The notes under the pieces were generated by a model. It did no database searches, was not told the DNA's origin, and worked only from the letters and a program-made list of their open reading frames with translations. 64,000 nucleotides of DNA from Penelope pileata (taxonomy: Eukaryota; Chordata; Aves; Galliformes; Cracidae): positions 299,345-363,344 of the forward strand of contig WBMW01001297.1 of assembly GCA_013396635.1 (NCBI GenBank), written 5' to 3'. Position numbers and translations under genes: made by a program. Positions 1 through 13,495 of the stretch are shown piece after piece (position 1 is the first letter of the stretch; each line of letters opens with the position of its first letter).

Positions 1-569
1 CTGAAAAGCTTCTGAGCTGGCAGTAGCATTTCAGATCTCATCAAATTGAATAAAACAATTCTCCAAACACTATGCTACCAACCATTTTCCAGTAGCATTT
101 TATATGAAAATGAATGCCTATTACCCTGTTGCAGTGCTCTCCTTTTTGTGGTCATTGTTTTTAACAAATCACATCCACCCACGTGCACACACAATGCTGC
201 CGGTCAAGAACAAGACAACTGGTTTGTCTGGCACGTCCAGCGTGAGGTGACGAAGCAAGAGGCTTGTCCCTCCAGCAACAGAGCAACAGCAAGGGGACAG
301 GCTGTCCTGGAAGAGGCCTGCAGCTGCCCACCAGCCCCTTTTGGGCACCCCAGGCAGAGACACAGCAGCAGTGCTGAGCAGCAGGCCTCACACAACCACG
401 TATGTTTGCACTGCCATGAAGGCACTGGAGGTTCTCTCTGTAGCATTTGGTCATTTTAAACTCGTCAGGGGTCAGGATGCACATCTATACCAAAGGACAG
501 AAGCACCCTGCTCCTCACTCTTATGAAATTTAGAAGTGAATAGTGATATTAAAAATGCCTGCACCAACG
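1..569. other. Unassigned sequence, no feature seen
   Basis: Open frames of up to 137 codons overlap here on both strands, but none shows a known domain, a repeat pattern or a credible splice context. I see no repeat family in this stretch. It ends where recognisable CR1 sequence begins. Confidence 0.6.
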
Positions 570-715
570 TGGAGGATCATTAAAGGCATTAAGACTGGAG
601 GCAGCCTGGGCTGCAGTGACCGTGCCCCGGTTCAGTTGGTGATCTCAAGGAACATGGGCCTGGCAAAGAGTGGGGTCAGGACCCTGAACTTCAGGAGAGC
701 AAACTCCAGGAGGAG
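570..715 (+). pseudogene. CR1 ORF2 fragment, end of endonuclease region
   Basis: The frame through this stretch reads GGSLGCSDRAPVQL and LNFRRANS, resembling the CR1 ORF2 block that follows the apurinic-type endonuclease domain. The usual acidic and histidine residues after SD are replaced here (SDRAPV). The fragment has no initiator of its own and leads directly into the deletion join. It is a relic with no expected product. Confidence 0.75.
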
Positions 716-1020
716 GGGAACCAACTTTTCACAAAGGTAGATGGTAAATGGACAAGGGGGAATGGTTTTAAGCTGAAGGAGGGAAGGTTTAGATTGGATG
801 TCAGAGGGAAGTTCTTCACTGAGAGAGTGGTGAGGTGCTGGCACAGCTGCCCAGAGAGGCTGTGGATGCCTGACCCTGGAGGTGTTGAAGACCAGGTTGG
901 ATGGGGCCCTGGGCAACCTGATCTAGTGCCAGACCTGGAGGTTGGTGGCCCTGCCTGTGGCAGGGGGGTTGGAACCTGATGATCCTTGGGGTCCCTTCCA
1001 AGCCAGTCCATTCTATGATT
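570..1020 (+). mobile_element. CR1 LINE, 5'-truncated and internally deleted
   Basis: The right half, about 720-1020, is the CR1 3' region. It encodes a degraded form of the conserved ORF2 end, carries the usual last segment ending in GGTCCCTTCC, and stops in an ATTCTATGATT tail at about 1009-1020. The left half, about 570-715, instead matches the region just after the endonuclease domain of CR1 ORF2, read as GGSLGCSDRAPVQL and then LNFRRAN. In a full CR1 these two regions lie far apart, with the reverse transcriptase between them, so most of the enzyme is missing. The join lies near 715-725. The element is non-functional. The family call is firm; the 5' boundary is approximate. Confidence 0.9.
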
Positions 1021-2596
1021 AAAAATAAATAGAAGTAAACTTACAGAAGTAAATATTTTATGATCTGCAAAATCAGAGCTTTGTTTTTTGGTTTTGGTTT
1101 GCTCTGTTCCCCCCCATTTGTTATTCAGGACACACGCACAAACACCAAATGGGGCCCATGGCCTAAGAGAAGGAATTGAAGGCAAAAGTTCCTGAATTCA
1201 ACACAAGATTTTTCTGGTAGAGGAGAAAGATTTAGTTCAGTCTCTGCTTCCCTCTGCTTCTACTGTACTTTCTGAATGCAGATGGTTTATCTCGGTCATT
1301 TCCATGATGTCCATTTTTCCATCTCTTGAGCGTGATCTCACTGTAACACTGTTACCTTTTTAATGAAGCTCTTTGATTTTCACGGTTGAGATGTTTAATC
1401 AATTAGTTTAAATCATGTCTTATCCAGGACTGAAATATAGCCCATAAACAGGTATTGGCTTATTTGTCTTCTTTACAAAGTTGTAGAGGCACTCTGGAAG
1501 TACTAAAGAAATGCTCTGTGTGGAGAGATTCTTGGTGATATTTCATATTTTCTGAATATTTTAAAAAGACTCTATAGTTCTAAATAACAGTGGAAATATA
1601 TAATGAACTGGTTTTTTTCCATGATGATTTCATTACCTCTACATGTTTTCACACTTACAGCCAAATGCATTTTCACAGAAAGAATATTCCCAGGATTACT
1701 TTTGTGAGCGTGAATTCAAAGGGAGAAGAGAGCTTTCTTGCTGTTGTCCAAGAAAATCCCATTCTTCCCAATGGAAGGATGCCATGAAGCAAAGCTGCCC
1801 ACCCTGTGGTCCACTCTGGGCTCTAGAAGAGTCAGGGAGCTGCTGTAACACACAGCACTTCCATGGACCATAATGCTCTTATGGCCCGAGAACAACAGAA
1901 TGCTCCTTTTCGAAGAAAACCCATTTTCACTCCATATATCGGCATGGGTGCTTTTACTAACAGGCAGGAAATATATTGCTATATAGGAAATATATTATTA
2001 AGCAGTCTCACCGCACAAACTGGGGCCTAATGTTGTAGTCTGCTTGCGCTCCCCAGCTAGTGAAGCTCTGTCTCTTGAGCAACTTGCCCCAACAAACTAA
2101 TTTGTTTATGCAAAGAGGTCTAGAGCCTTGCAGAACACAGCCTTCAAAGAGATGCTCCAGCCACTGTGAGCCAGCACTGTTCCGCTGCAATCAACAGAGG
2201 TGTTGCACGTACGAGATTACAATTTCAAGGTGAGAAAGAGCAGGTTGTCGATATTACCTTGCAACACTCTTAGAAAATGAAAAACAGAGAGCAGTACGAA
2301 CCTAGTGAGCATTCAGGAAAACCTGGATGGGAAGGCAATGGTTTTGATATTACTTGGGGTGCACCACTCTGGTTTTAACGCACATCTTATCCCTCCCAGT
2401 CAGGCTGTGCAAGGAATAGAACACAAAAAGCCCTTACTTTACCCCCCTCCTTTCCTTTAGGTTGATTTTTTTCTGGGAGATGCTGTGCACGAGATGAACA
2501 TTTTCCAAGCCTGCAGTAGCACCGCCAGCACGCCTCCGCACTTCCCTGCCCAAACCTTCCCAGCCACAGAGCCACTGCCAATCCCTGGCTTAGTCA

Positions 2597-2620
2597 GCCC
2601 AATTAGTGGCCCAATTAGTG
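2597..2620. repeat. Perfect 12-bp tandem duplication with ATTA core
   Basis: The unit GCCCAATTAGTG occurs twice without a gap or mismatch. Each copy holds CCAATTAG, which resembles Msx/NK-type homeodomain sites. Duplication by slippage is the simple explanation; a paired binding site is possible but untested. Confidence 0.85.
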
Positions 2621-3564
2621 CTTGTACCTGTAGCACCTGCTGAAGAGATTTCCATGTCCCCTGCTGCAGACACCCCAGTGACATAGCCCAACTGAAAGAC
2701 ACAGGAACAGCAAGAAGTGCCCTCCACTGGGGCTGGCCCCGACCATTCAGCCAGAGCAGAATGTGACAAGTGCTCCGCTCATTATAAATTCCAGGTAATT
2801 TGAAGGTAAGGCTTCACTTGGAAATATACATAATTCGGGCAGGGAAGGTGTGCTCCGCACGTCCACACTGCCAAGCTCTTGGTCAGGCAAACATAACTCC
2901 AGATAAAATGAAGTCTTCTGATACTTCTGGGGCACAGCACAGCACTCAAGCCTGCCACACTGCTATAAAAATGTATTAGCATGTGTTTGGGAAAACTCAG
3001 CCAAAATGGAAGCAACTCCACAGGCTGGAGAGGCGGCTTTCCAGCCGGCACGCACTGCGCACGCCTGCAGCCCTTCCCAGGAGCAGCTGTTCGTCTCAGC
3101 ATCAGCGGCAGCAAATCTTGCACTGCTCAGGAATGGCAGTGTGATCCCAGTGATGGATTTAGACCAAGGTTTGTAGGAGTTTAAGCTGCATTTAATTATC
3201 ACCAGAGGGTTTTTTTTTTTTCCTTATAACATTTGTTAGTTAAACCACTCTTCGTGCCTGGGGAATTATCATTCTCCTCCAGAACTCCTCCACTGTCTTC
3301 TGGGAATTGATTTCATCCCAAGACCACTGAATTTCTCTGGCTTTGAAGTAGAGCTTAGCATAAAGCCAAAATGAGAATAGTATTTCCCTCCTGTAAAAGT
3401 TCGTTCACCAAGGAGAGAACTGTGAGAGCCCCAGCTGCTTGGAGCAGCCCTTGGCTTTACTGGGGACGTGCTGTCATCTACCACTGAAACATCACAATCA
3501 CGCCTGCTGTCAGCACCCTGAAATAAGTGTATAGTATGGAATAGCTATAGAACCCATTAAGGGT

Positions 3565-3582
3565 TTTTTTTTTTTTTTTTTT
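3565..3582. repeat. Poly(T) tract, 18 bp
   Basis: An uninterrupted run of 18 T. There is no retrocopy-like sequence next to it, so it is called a simple homopolymer. It could be the tail of an unrecognised minus-strand insertion. Confidence 0.9.
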
Positions 3583-6500
3583 ATGAGAAGTACTGAAAAT
3601 CAGCACACTGACAAATCTAGAAAAATTCACGAGTAAAGATGCAAACCAATATCACACAGCTCAAAACACAACCTGATGCCCACGCAGCCTGCACAAGGAC
3701 AGCTCGGAGCCAGCATCCACACCCCCAGATTCACCTTCCCTGCTGCGGATCCTGGGGCCGCAGGCAGCTGCAGAGACTGCCCGGCCTCGCTTCCTGCAGA
3801 GCACAGACCACCTCCCCTCCACCAGCAAGGCCATGATTACTGGCAAGGCATTGCAGGGAAGTTCACGATAACAGCATTTTCCTTTCGCTCAGTTCTGTCC
3901 TTCATGCTTTTACACTACCAGAGATTCCTCCACGTTCTTCAAAATTAGAGTTTCCAGATGGGACTGGAGCCAGCTATAGGAAATTTTTGTTTCTAAATCA
4001 TCTAATCTCTCTTGAGAATATCGGTCTACACACGCATTGCCAAACACGAATCATCACCTTTCTTCTAGGTTTTCTTATGAATAAGATAAAAGGTACAGTT
4101 TGATTCTTTTCAAAACACAGCGTAGAAAATAAACCAATTTTGGGACCGACCCTGGAAGGGCACATCAGACAACCCTCTCAGACCTGCCCTGCTCTGCAGC
4201 TGGCAGTTTCCAGCGTGGTTCCTCAGAGCCGTGCACAGAGCCAGGGGCTGTGATCTCATTGCCTGGAGAAAAGAAGTGAGGGGAATTCCTGCCCCACGCG
4301 AACCACATAAAAAGCAGAGTCACATCGCAAAGCCTTCGCTTCCTAAACTTTCTCCGAGGCTTCCTTCTGATGCCAGAGAGATTTCTTTTCTTATTCCAGA
4401 CACTTTGCCAGCATTTACATTATGGCCCAGTAAACAACAGCATTAAGAAGGCTTCCCCAAAATTAACATCTGTGAAACAGAGAATTTTATGTACGCACAT
4501 AGACAAGCAGAATGCTTCATGGTTATAAAAAGATGGATAAATATAAAGGTGGATTTGTCAGACTTCTACCCTGCACCAAAATGGGCTGGCCCAGGTTAGC
4601 CACAAACCGGCCTTGCTCCCAGCACAACGGGCTGCTGGCCTGCTGGGAAATGCAGCACCTGCATCCTCCTGAGGGAACGGCTTCTATTTTTATGAGATAT
4701 TTTATTGCCATTATTTAATTAGGAAATGTGGTTTTTCAAACAAAAACAGTTCTGCAACAACGTGGCTGAGACTGAAAACTCCTGAATCCTCATTAAAACT
4801 CCCTAATAATCACTGCTGTTAAATTCTTAATGGTAAAAAATCCCCAAACCCTTAAGGCAAATTGTTTTCAGAGCGTCAGTTCCTCACTGCTCCCTTCAGC
4901 AAAGCTTTTTGGTACTGTTTGGCACTTCGCACTGCAGAAACATCTCTCTCATGATGACAGTTACCTGCAATCATCCCTAATCACACATTTTGGCTTTGTC
5001 AAAGTGCAAATAATGCTCATTACATGTTTCTCAAGCCCTGCAGTTTAACGCACATTCCTACAGCTGTAAGCATGTTTGTGAGCTGTAGCTTTCATTCCCA
5101 CAGTTAACAGGCTTTACAATGCAATAACATGAAGGTCATGCTGACCTACAAAAAATCTTCAGTTTAAGTTAACGGCTTTACTGACAGTCAGGAGGAGAAC
5201 ATCATAGCACCTTCAGATCCTAAAGCTTAGGGTCCAATTAAATCATAATAAAAGCAAGACCCTCACAGGATAAAAACACGTACAGAAACAGAAAATAGAA
5301 TAAAGCATATGATTTTATATTTGAAATGCTGATTTTAAACCAGGATTGTGATCCTCAGGAGAGCTGACCTAATGTACTTTTCCTGTCTTTATTTCCTTGC
5401 AGTGAGGAATGAACAACTGGAACAAACATCTAACAGCAGAAAGCATAACAGCTTTATGTAGATGCTTTGTAGCTCAATGTCTGAGGAAATGGCAATGGCA
5501 TTTTACGTCCTGATACTTTTAAGGAGAAAAAAAATATAACATACGGTATGGACTTTTTTTTTCTCACTGTTCAGTTAGTGAACTAAAATAATGAAGAAAG
5601 TAATGAAGGTAATAAAGCTCAAATTCAGACTCAGAGGGAAAATGAATTTTGCTTCCGTCAGCATTTTCAAGGACAAGATGAAAACATTCCCACTTCTGCA
5701 GCAGCTGGATTTATGGAGCCACGGGGCTGTTGCACCAAAATTGCAGCCTAGCTGGGGACTGGCTTGTCTCTCACTTGATTCTCCTGTTGGCCTGGCACCA
5801 GGTGGAATTCTCTTCTGCTCTCATTTTTGTGACGTGTGAGATGCAGTTTTATGGAAAGGTGGGGGGGGGGCGGAGAGGCAGGATGATAAAAATCAGAAAG
5901 AAAAGAAAAAAGTGTTTTAAGCGGTTTGCTTGAGGTGTTTGTTAAACTGGTGGAGGGGAGGATGGGTTTGCTCTGGGTGCCTGAGAGTCCTTTCAGGAGG
6001 ATGACACTGAGGAAACGGCACATCACTGCCGTTCGGGAAGGCACATTTTTGCTTTTGTGCAAGATTTCAGAATGCAAATCCCAAAAGTAAGAAATGCAAT
6101 ATCAATGACCCCCTTTCCCTTGCCCTTCTCGTAAGAGACGAGCAGATCAGAGCAGAGAGGCCGTGCTCTCACAGCCGATCAGCTCCCGCGAGTCTCTCAC
6201 ACTGCCCTCACAGCCCGCTGAAAGATAGCCCCCATGCCTGTGTTCCTTTCTTATATTGTTTATTTTCAGGATACATTCCTTCAGTTACTCCTGTTGGCAG
6301 ATCTGTTTCCCTAACATGAGTGGGAAGGAATGAGTCCTACCTACCCCAAGCAGCAAGGACCGCAGTGCACTCCACGTTACCGGGAGGCCATTAAAGGCAG
6401 ACGCAGGGCTCCAGCTGCTCTCCGCCTGCTGTACACCAGATCCATGGCTCTTTGGAGCCACTCTGTGCAGGGAACTCGCCCAAAACAAGAAGTGTAATAA

Positions 6501-9056
6501 CAGCATACGAAGTGTGATGGCCTTGCACTCTTGCTATCCCTAACACACCCAACAGCTGTGCCCCATTCCGTATGGATGTAACCTGGAGGAGCTTTTAGGC
6601 TGTTCCTATCTCTGCCAGCAGCTGAAAAGCTTCTAGATAACGTGAGGGAATAATGAACAAGAAGTTAAGTTGACATTTTTCTTTCTCTTGTGTCCTGTGC
6701 TTCGTATTCCAGCTATGTGACACAAAGATTGCAGAGGTGGTCAAAGAGGGGAACCCTACATCACCCAGCTCTGCTGGCATCTCCCACTGTGCCACCTAAA
6801 CTCTTTCAAACACCTCTAACTGTTCCTGTGAATGAAGACCACTGCTAGAGAATTCCTGCTTCCTATATCATCAGATATCTTACTATTTTTGCTAAATACG
6901 TGGAGAAACCTTAGCGTCCCTGCTACATTACAGCATAGCAACTCTAAGTGAAAGCTGACTTTCCCAGAAGCCGAATCCACGTGCCTTGGCCACCCCTCCA
7001 CGCCTGCTCCAAGTAAAGGCCAGTCCCTTCAGGAAATTACTGCCTTACATGAAGGCATATCCTTCGTGTCTGAACAAAACATTTCACGGCCTGACACGTA
7101 AACCTCTGTTACCAAATGAGGAACACATTTCCTTTGTATCCTGCTCTCCCAGGGACTCCCGTATCACAACATCAACAGCTGCAGAGGTTTCACGGAGGCA
7201 AGTGAGCCCTGGCAAGGAGAGCAGGGCTGACGCCAGCACACCGAGGGGCAATCACCTCACCCCGGCACAGCTGTGCCCCACCATCTATTTCCCTCCCTGA
7301 TGATGAACAGCATTTTGTTTTGCTTGTGTTGTTATTTCACTCTTTCAATTCAGAAACATAATTATTAGATACAAGTTTTACATAAATAAAAAACCATAGA
7401 TCTTACTCCAAGCAATGCTTCAATCCTTAACAGAAGAACCACCATAAAGACTACAAGCATTTCAATGTCCTACAGGGTTCAGGTTAAAAGAATTTATAAG
7501 CTGCATCAGTGCGAAATGTCAAATTCTCAAGTAAATCAAAATAAATGTGTCTTGTGTTACTGTTTAAGAGCTCTGGGGTAGGACAGTTTCATAACTTCAC
7601 CGTAACTTCAGAACTAAAGCATAGTTTGTTTCAAAAGTTTTAAAATGGAAAAAAAAAAGAAGTGATAGTAATTGAATATAAATGAACAAGTGGGGAACAA
7701 GAGAATAAAGTATTTTAATCAGAAATGCTCACTGTTGACTCAAGAAAACTTCATGTTGACAGTCTCTAAACTAAATGTATTTGCACCCTGAAAGTTTCAA
7801 CATAGTTCTACAAAGAAGAGAAAGGGAAAGCTTTGTTTTTCTCCTTCCTGCAGTCTAAAATCCATCTGCAATCAGTTACTAAATATAACCCTAGGAGAAG
7901 CAATCAGACCCCATGTGGACTCGCACAGGTATAGAGCAAACCCAACAGTCATGGAACTGCATGTATTTACCTCCAACCAGAACCTTCTGGCTTGATTCCT
8001 GGAAATGGATTTAGCATCGCAAATGGCTGTTAGCATATCTAGAAAATACTGCTATTTGTTTTTGTTTCCTTAGGTAAGGACATAATTCTAGAGAAGCAGC
8101 TCACCACACGGAGAAATGGGCTAAGCATAACACTAATAACTTGTGTTCTGATTGGCACAATCCAGAGTGGCATGACATAAAAATGCAAATTGAAAAAAGC
8201 GAAAAGCTGCAGTGCTTCCCCTAACGCAACGCAGGGCTCCATCTGCAGGCAGACATACCCCAGTGAATGCACCATCTTGTTTTTATAGCACCTGATGCAT
8301 CAGCACCTGACTACTCGTAGAACTAAAACACTCTCCAATTCAAACAGGATTGCATGAGGAACATAAGTCTTCCCAAAACAATCCCGACCCTACAATACAG
8401 ATGTTATCTCCAGAGCTGCTGAGCCCTCAGAATATCCTTCTGATGTACAACATCCCCAAAATCTTGTCGATTTTGGGCTCCACATGTACATGCAATGAGG
8501 CCACTGTGATTTTGAACTTCAAATTATTTCTTTTCTTTTTAAAGTGAATGGTAATTTTTCATGCATCCATTTCAAGCCCGCCAAAGATCTTTTTCATGAA
8601 AAATTTAAAAGAATATATAGCTTTAAATGAGAGACATACCATTTATCACTGATGACACCTGCAAAGACTGACATCCTGTGCATTTCTCCATTAATAACAA
8701 CCACTCCTGCCAGAACATGACAGAAAAAGATGGTGAAGGTCTTAGTCCCTCTTTCAGCCAAGAAGATGCTGGGCACTTCAGCTGGAACCACTCACTTCAG
8801 CAACACCTGGATTTGCCCCTCTAATGCTACACAGCTGGTAAATGCCAGACTTCCACAGGAAATTCAGAATGTTTTACAAAGCCGTGGAAAAGTTCCCACA
8901 ATTTCAAGGATCAAATCTAGAAAGTGGGGTCAAACTTTCAGAACAATAGGTAAAATACATTAACAGGAGGAAAACCTGCAATGTATTCATGTCTTCTTTT
9001 GTCTTCCCCTCACCTTGTCAGAATTTAAATCAAAGGACACTACCTGAAATTTTGAA

Positions 9057-9086
9057 ATTTATATATTTATATTTATATATATAACA
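9057..9086. repeat. AT-rich simple sequence
   Basis: Alternating TATA and TTTATA units make an imperfect AT microsatellite of about 30 bp. Confidence 0.8.
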
Positions 9087-12000
9087 GCATATGGTAATAT
9101 CCCTCACTGCTATACTTGATGAAAATTAAAGCTGAATGCAATTTTTCACTGAGGTATTCAGATTCAGGTCTGCAGCATTTTTGAATTTGTGTGGGATTTA
9201 ACTCAATTGACTGAATATGAAGGATAAATTATAATCCCTTCAAGACACTGCATTTTCTGTGCTGCAGCATTTTCATGACGTAACTTTTCTAATCAGGTTT
9301 CCATTTAAGAAAATCAATGTTATTTGAAAAAATCAAATACAATAAAAAAATGTTTTGAATTTAAATAAAAGATTTCTTTCAACTATTAGCTTTTTGTTTT
9401 GGTGAAAATTTAAGGCAAAAATAATTTTCAGAATGTTTGCGTGTGCTCGGTCCAAAACTCATTTCCCCATTACTTTTCTCCCATTATCAAGAAAGAAATA
9501 TTCCTCCAGTTGTAACTGAATCCCGATTTTTTGGAAACCAACAATACAATATTCACACAAGCTTTGTTAGCCTTTCCTCCCCTTAATGATGGTGCTCCTC
9601 TCATCCTTGTAGGAAAGAGAAGTGGCTGTCCACAGCTCCCATCATCAAAAAAGGACTGAAAGCACGGACGGGGTGGCTGGTCCCAGCTAGCCATGCTGAT
9701 TAGACACGGCTTTGTGCAGGCTTCTAAGCAAAATAAAAGACTAACTAAATAAATGAATCTATAGCTTCAACATTTGCAAGATCCTGTTGAAATCACAAAA
9801 TACTTCAAGCAGAGAAACACTAAATGGCAAGGTACGCATTGATATCTCCCATGAAGCCCTCAATACCCATTAATGTACTTCAATTTTCCCTCTTACCACC
9901 AAAAACTCTGAATCAGTATAGCCTTGAATTTTCTTGATATTCCAAGGCTATTTTATCTTGGAAGTTCAACCTTGAGCAATAATATTCCAAATGACTGTGC
10001 AGCAGATGGGGTGTCACTTGTGGATCTGTCACCATTTCAGGCAAGTCTCTATTGCCTGCGTTATGACAGAATTAAAATCAAATCTGAAGCCTGCCATAAT
10101 AATTTTTAAAGACCTTTTCAGACGGGATTTTCTTCCAAAAGATAACAAAGCAAGAGAACTGTCCAGTGAACTTGTACCATGTGTTAGTTAAAAAACACAT
10201 TCCTGGGACAATACCCATAAATACTTGCTTAACCCAGCAAAATGAAGAAAAACAAGTTAGCAGGTGACAGACGGTGCCATGGGCTATTACATTTTGTAAT
10301 TCTGCCAACGGTCTAATGCAATTACATTAAATTATGTGCGTGTTTAATCATAAACTTGCCAGGTAAAGTCTAAATTCAGAATCTCAATTTAAAAATCAAG
10401 TTTGCATATGACAAGAAATCTTGAAATTATGCACAATTGGAAGAATTTAACAAATCAACCAACACTTGGCAATTTTTATTTAGTGAGACACGACACTTAG
10501 CTACAAGTTTGCACAAAATAATATTTTTGAATGCTTAAAAAAACAAAAATTCTTAACAACACCCCTACAAGGGGCCATCAGCAAGCAAATTGAGTTGGCC
10601 AAAGAGCAACGGTTTCATCACTCCTTTATATCCCATTAATGCTCCTGAATTCCCTATCCATTTCCCATTCCAACGCATATCCATCTGGAATTCCCTGATT
10701 ATTGCTTCTATCCCCTTTTCACTGATGGGGAAGCACATCCCTTTTCTAGAGTCTTGGCTAGCAAACATTTTCATCATGTTCCAAGTTAAAAACAAACAAA
10801 AAAACCACTGTCTTGTCTAACAAAAACAGAGTTCTGAACAAATAAGTGAAGAATGTCTCCAAGATCCTTCATTAACTGGATTTTTTCTCTCCTTTCTCCT
10901 AAAAAATCAGTCACAGAATTCTTCAAAAAACACTTATTTTCTCCTACACCTCAAGCCTATTATGTAATAATGTCATAAACCATTACTTAAAGTCTGAAGT
11001 TGATGAAGATTTCTGGCATCTTTCCTGTCATACAGAGAAGCCAGATATTCTAAAATCCCTTTAAACCTCAAAATGAAACAGTGTCAAATTTGGAAATATT
11101 TTAGATATGCAGCAATCAGAATAATCCCTTTCCATAGCCTTGCAGCTTTAAATCTGTATTCACTGTATCTCTTACATAACTTTATTCTGCCTGAAAAAGT
11201 GGCATTTTGCCTCCAAAATTTCCAGAAGTATTAGATATATCTGAAATTATTATTTTTTTTTTAAAAAAAGGTCATTAAAACCAACTCTTCTGTAATGAAA
11301 TTTTCTTTTTCATCAAGTTGTGGTTCCAGGAAAAAAGGAAAAAAGGTGCAACCAGAAGCTGCTGCCCCGCTCAGCTCGGCCGTGCCCAGCCTGTCTCCCC
11401 GGGGAACGCTACAGCCCAGTTACCCAGCTCTGCCTGCCCCAGGGCAGCTTCCAGGCACCCCAAGCTCCCCAAAGCTCTAAAGCAGCAAGAACATGCAGGA
11501 AGTGAGCACAGAAGCACAAAGCACATAGAAAATCCCTGTTCACAAGCAGCCCAGAAATTAATTCCCCTCAAACCAGCGGCTTCTGTCACAAGCCAGGTCC
11601 TCTGGGGCCACAGGAAAGAAAGCTGTGTTTGATTCACTCCAGCAGGGCTCTGTGGCTTTTATGCTTCTTGCTTTACAGCTCATCACAATTTCATTCAGGT
11701 AATACCTTCTGAGGAGCATAACATGGACACCTCCTTCTGAGGAACACTTGGGTTCATCTGCTAATGAGCTCACAAACGAAAGCAATTTTACCAAGGTAAG
11801 GAGAGCCTACCATTTTTGTGCCTGCTGGTTCTGGAAATCTCTAAAAACAGCTTCATTCCGTGAAGTAAAACCGCATTTCTGCTTGTATAAGCCACAATTG
11901 CAATCGTCCTTACTAAGGCCTCAGCCTTCCCCACCCTGAGCCCACTGAATTTCTGCTGCTGTCAGGCAGAAGGGACCCAGAGGCAGCTTGGGACACTGCC

Positions 12001-13273
12001 TGCGGGCCAGGGGGGCTGGGCCCCCGCTCCGGGCAGAGCCTGCTCACGGTGCCAGCGTGGAAAATTCCTCTTCTGAAACACTGTCAGCCCCTCTCTGCCT
12101 TTAGTCTACCTGATATGAAAGCAAGCAAAATCAATTCTTAGGCACACGTTTATGTTTCTGTAAGGGAACCAAGGTTTATTTCTCAAACTACTGAAAGATG
12201 TACTCCTTATGTCAAGCACAGCACACGGATCTCTGGTGGTACACAGCGATGGTGTTAAGACAGAGGCCTCTGTAAGCAGGCTGTTGTTAAACAAGCATCA
12301 GGCATGTGCAAATTGAAGGACTCTTCGCTGCTCCATTCAACTGTTCATGAAGCACCAGGAAAATTCTAATTTCTATTTTTATACGTACTTTCCACTTTCC
12401 AGCACAATTCATTGTTTAAAAACTTTACAAGCATAGAACAAGCTTCCTTGGATATCTTCAACATCAGCATCTAGATATCAATGACACCATCCCTGGGGCT
12501 CCCACCGGAGCCTCCTCAGCCACCACCAGGTTTTTGTACTTACTGTGGCAATATTACCACTTCCTGCAGCACACCCAGCTCACAGGAATCCTGCACCAGT
12601 GGTGCACAGAGGAATCGCCATCTGCAGGGCACCAAGTCCCATGACTGCACGGAGGGAGAGGACGAACACAAGTGCATTTCCCACAGAGCTGCACAGCAGA
12701 TCAACAATAGAGCCAGGAGTACAACTCTCAGCTTTCATCTTAAACCACCTTCCCGTTTGACATACCTGGAAACAAAGGACAAATCCAGAGGTTTGGGACA
12801 ACTGTAAATGATGCACCTGGGAACACGTGCACAGAGGCTGATATCCAGCCAAGGATCAGTCGGAGGACTCTTGCTTTGATCTGCCTATTAGCCGTGTCTC
12901 TGGCTGACTTTCCAAAACCAGGGCAGGGGAGAAAATGATGTATACATAGCCACAGTTGCTTCATGCTGCAGGGTTTTCTTCCAACCCTGGAAATCCATAA
13001 TGCCTCGTCCTTAGGAACCTCCCTGGCTGCTCTGCTCCACTTCATGAATAAAAATGCAAGGCAACAAAGGATGCATCTGTTTCATCTCAGCAAGGCCCGT
13101 TAGCACCCTATTCTGGAGCTTATTGTACCCTTCCAACCAACAAGCTTAATTTTACTACAATGTTTATCAAAGCACCTAGTCACTATTGGTACTAATTAAA
13201 ATCACTTGAATATAATAACGCCTTCCTCGGGTTTGCCCAAGTGGTTTTACCGTTCCGTTTCCTTGATCAACAA

Positions 13274-13307
13274 AAAAGGTGGTTCCTTACCATAGGAACC
13301 ACCTTTT
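13274..13307. repeat. Perfect 14-bp inverted repeat with 6-nt loop
   Basis: The left arm AAAAGGTGGTTCCT (13274-13287) and the right arm AGGAACCACCTTTT (13294-13307) are exact reverse complements around the 6-nt loop TACCAT. The stem is too short for a microRNA precursor. It could be a fold-back relic of a small transposon, a structured element or a mutational palindrome. Confidence 0.95.
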
Positions 13308-13495
13308 CCCAATGGTGACAAGAACCAACACAAATGTTTTCCTTTGGAAAAGTCACAATTTAGATTTGTTCTGGCACACAGTATCGAGTGCAGCAGGTAC
13401 TGCAGGCAGCTTCAGAAGCTTAGTACCAAACAGCAGACTCACTCCTAGGGATGGTTAATGGCCAAGCCCGCATAATTTTACAGTTTGTGCATCAC

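Larger units (their letters stand above)
1021..13273. other. Long stretch of mostly unique non-coding sequence
   Basis: About 12 kb without a recognisable gene or dispersed repeat. Open frames are at most about 113 codons, are found on both strands, and lack domains. It holds homopolymer T tracts (3210-3221 and 3565-3582), an AT-rich simple stretch (about 9057-9086), a 12-bp perfect tandem duplication (2597-2620) and small GC-richer islands near 2480-2760, 11340-11480 and 11990-12060. None is large enough to call a promoter. An intron or intergenic spacer is the likeliest identity. Confidence 0.6.

Noticed and set aside
11340..11480. Possible CpG island or promoter
   Set aside because: Too short, and only a few CpG dinucleotides. 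It does not meet the usual island size.
12000..12060. CTCF-like motif around GGGCCAGGGGGGCTGGG
   Set aside because: Only the G-rich core agrees. Flanking positions do not fit well enough to list as a site.
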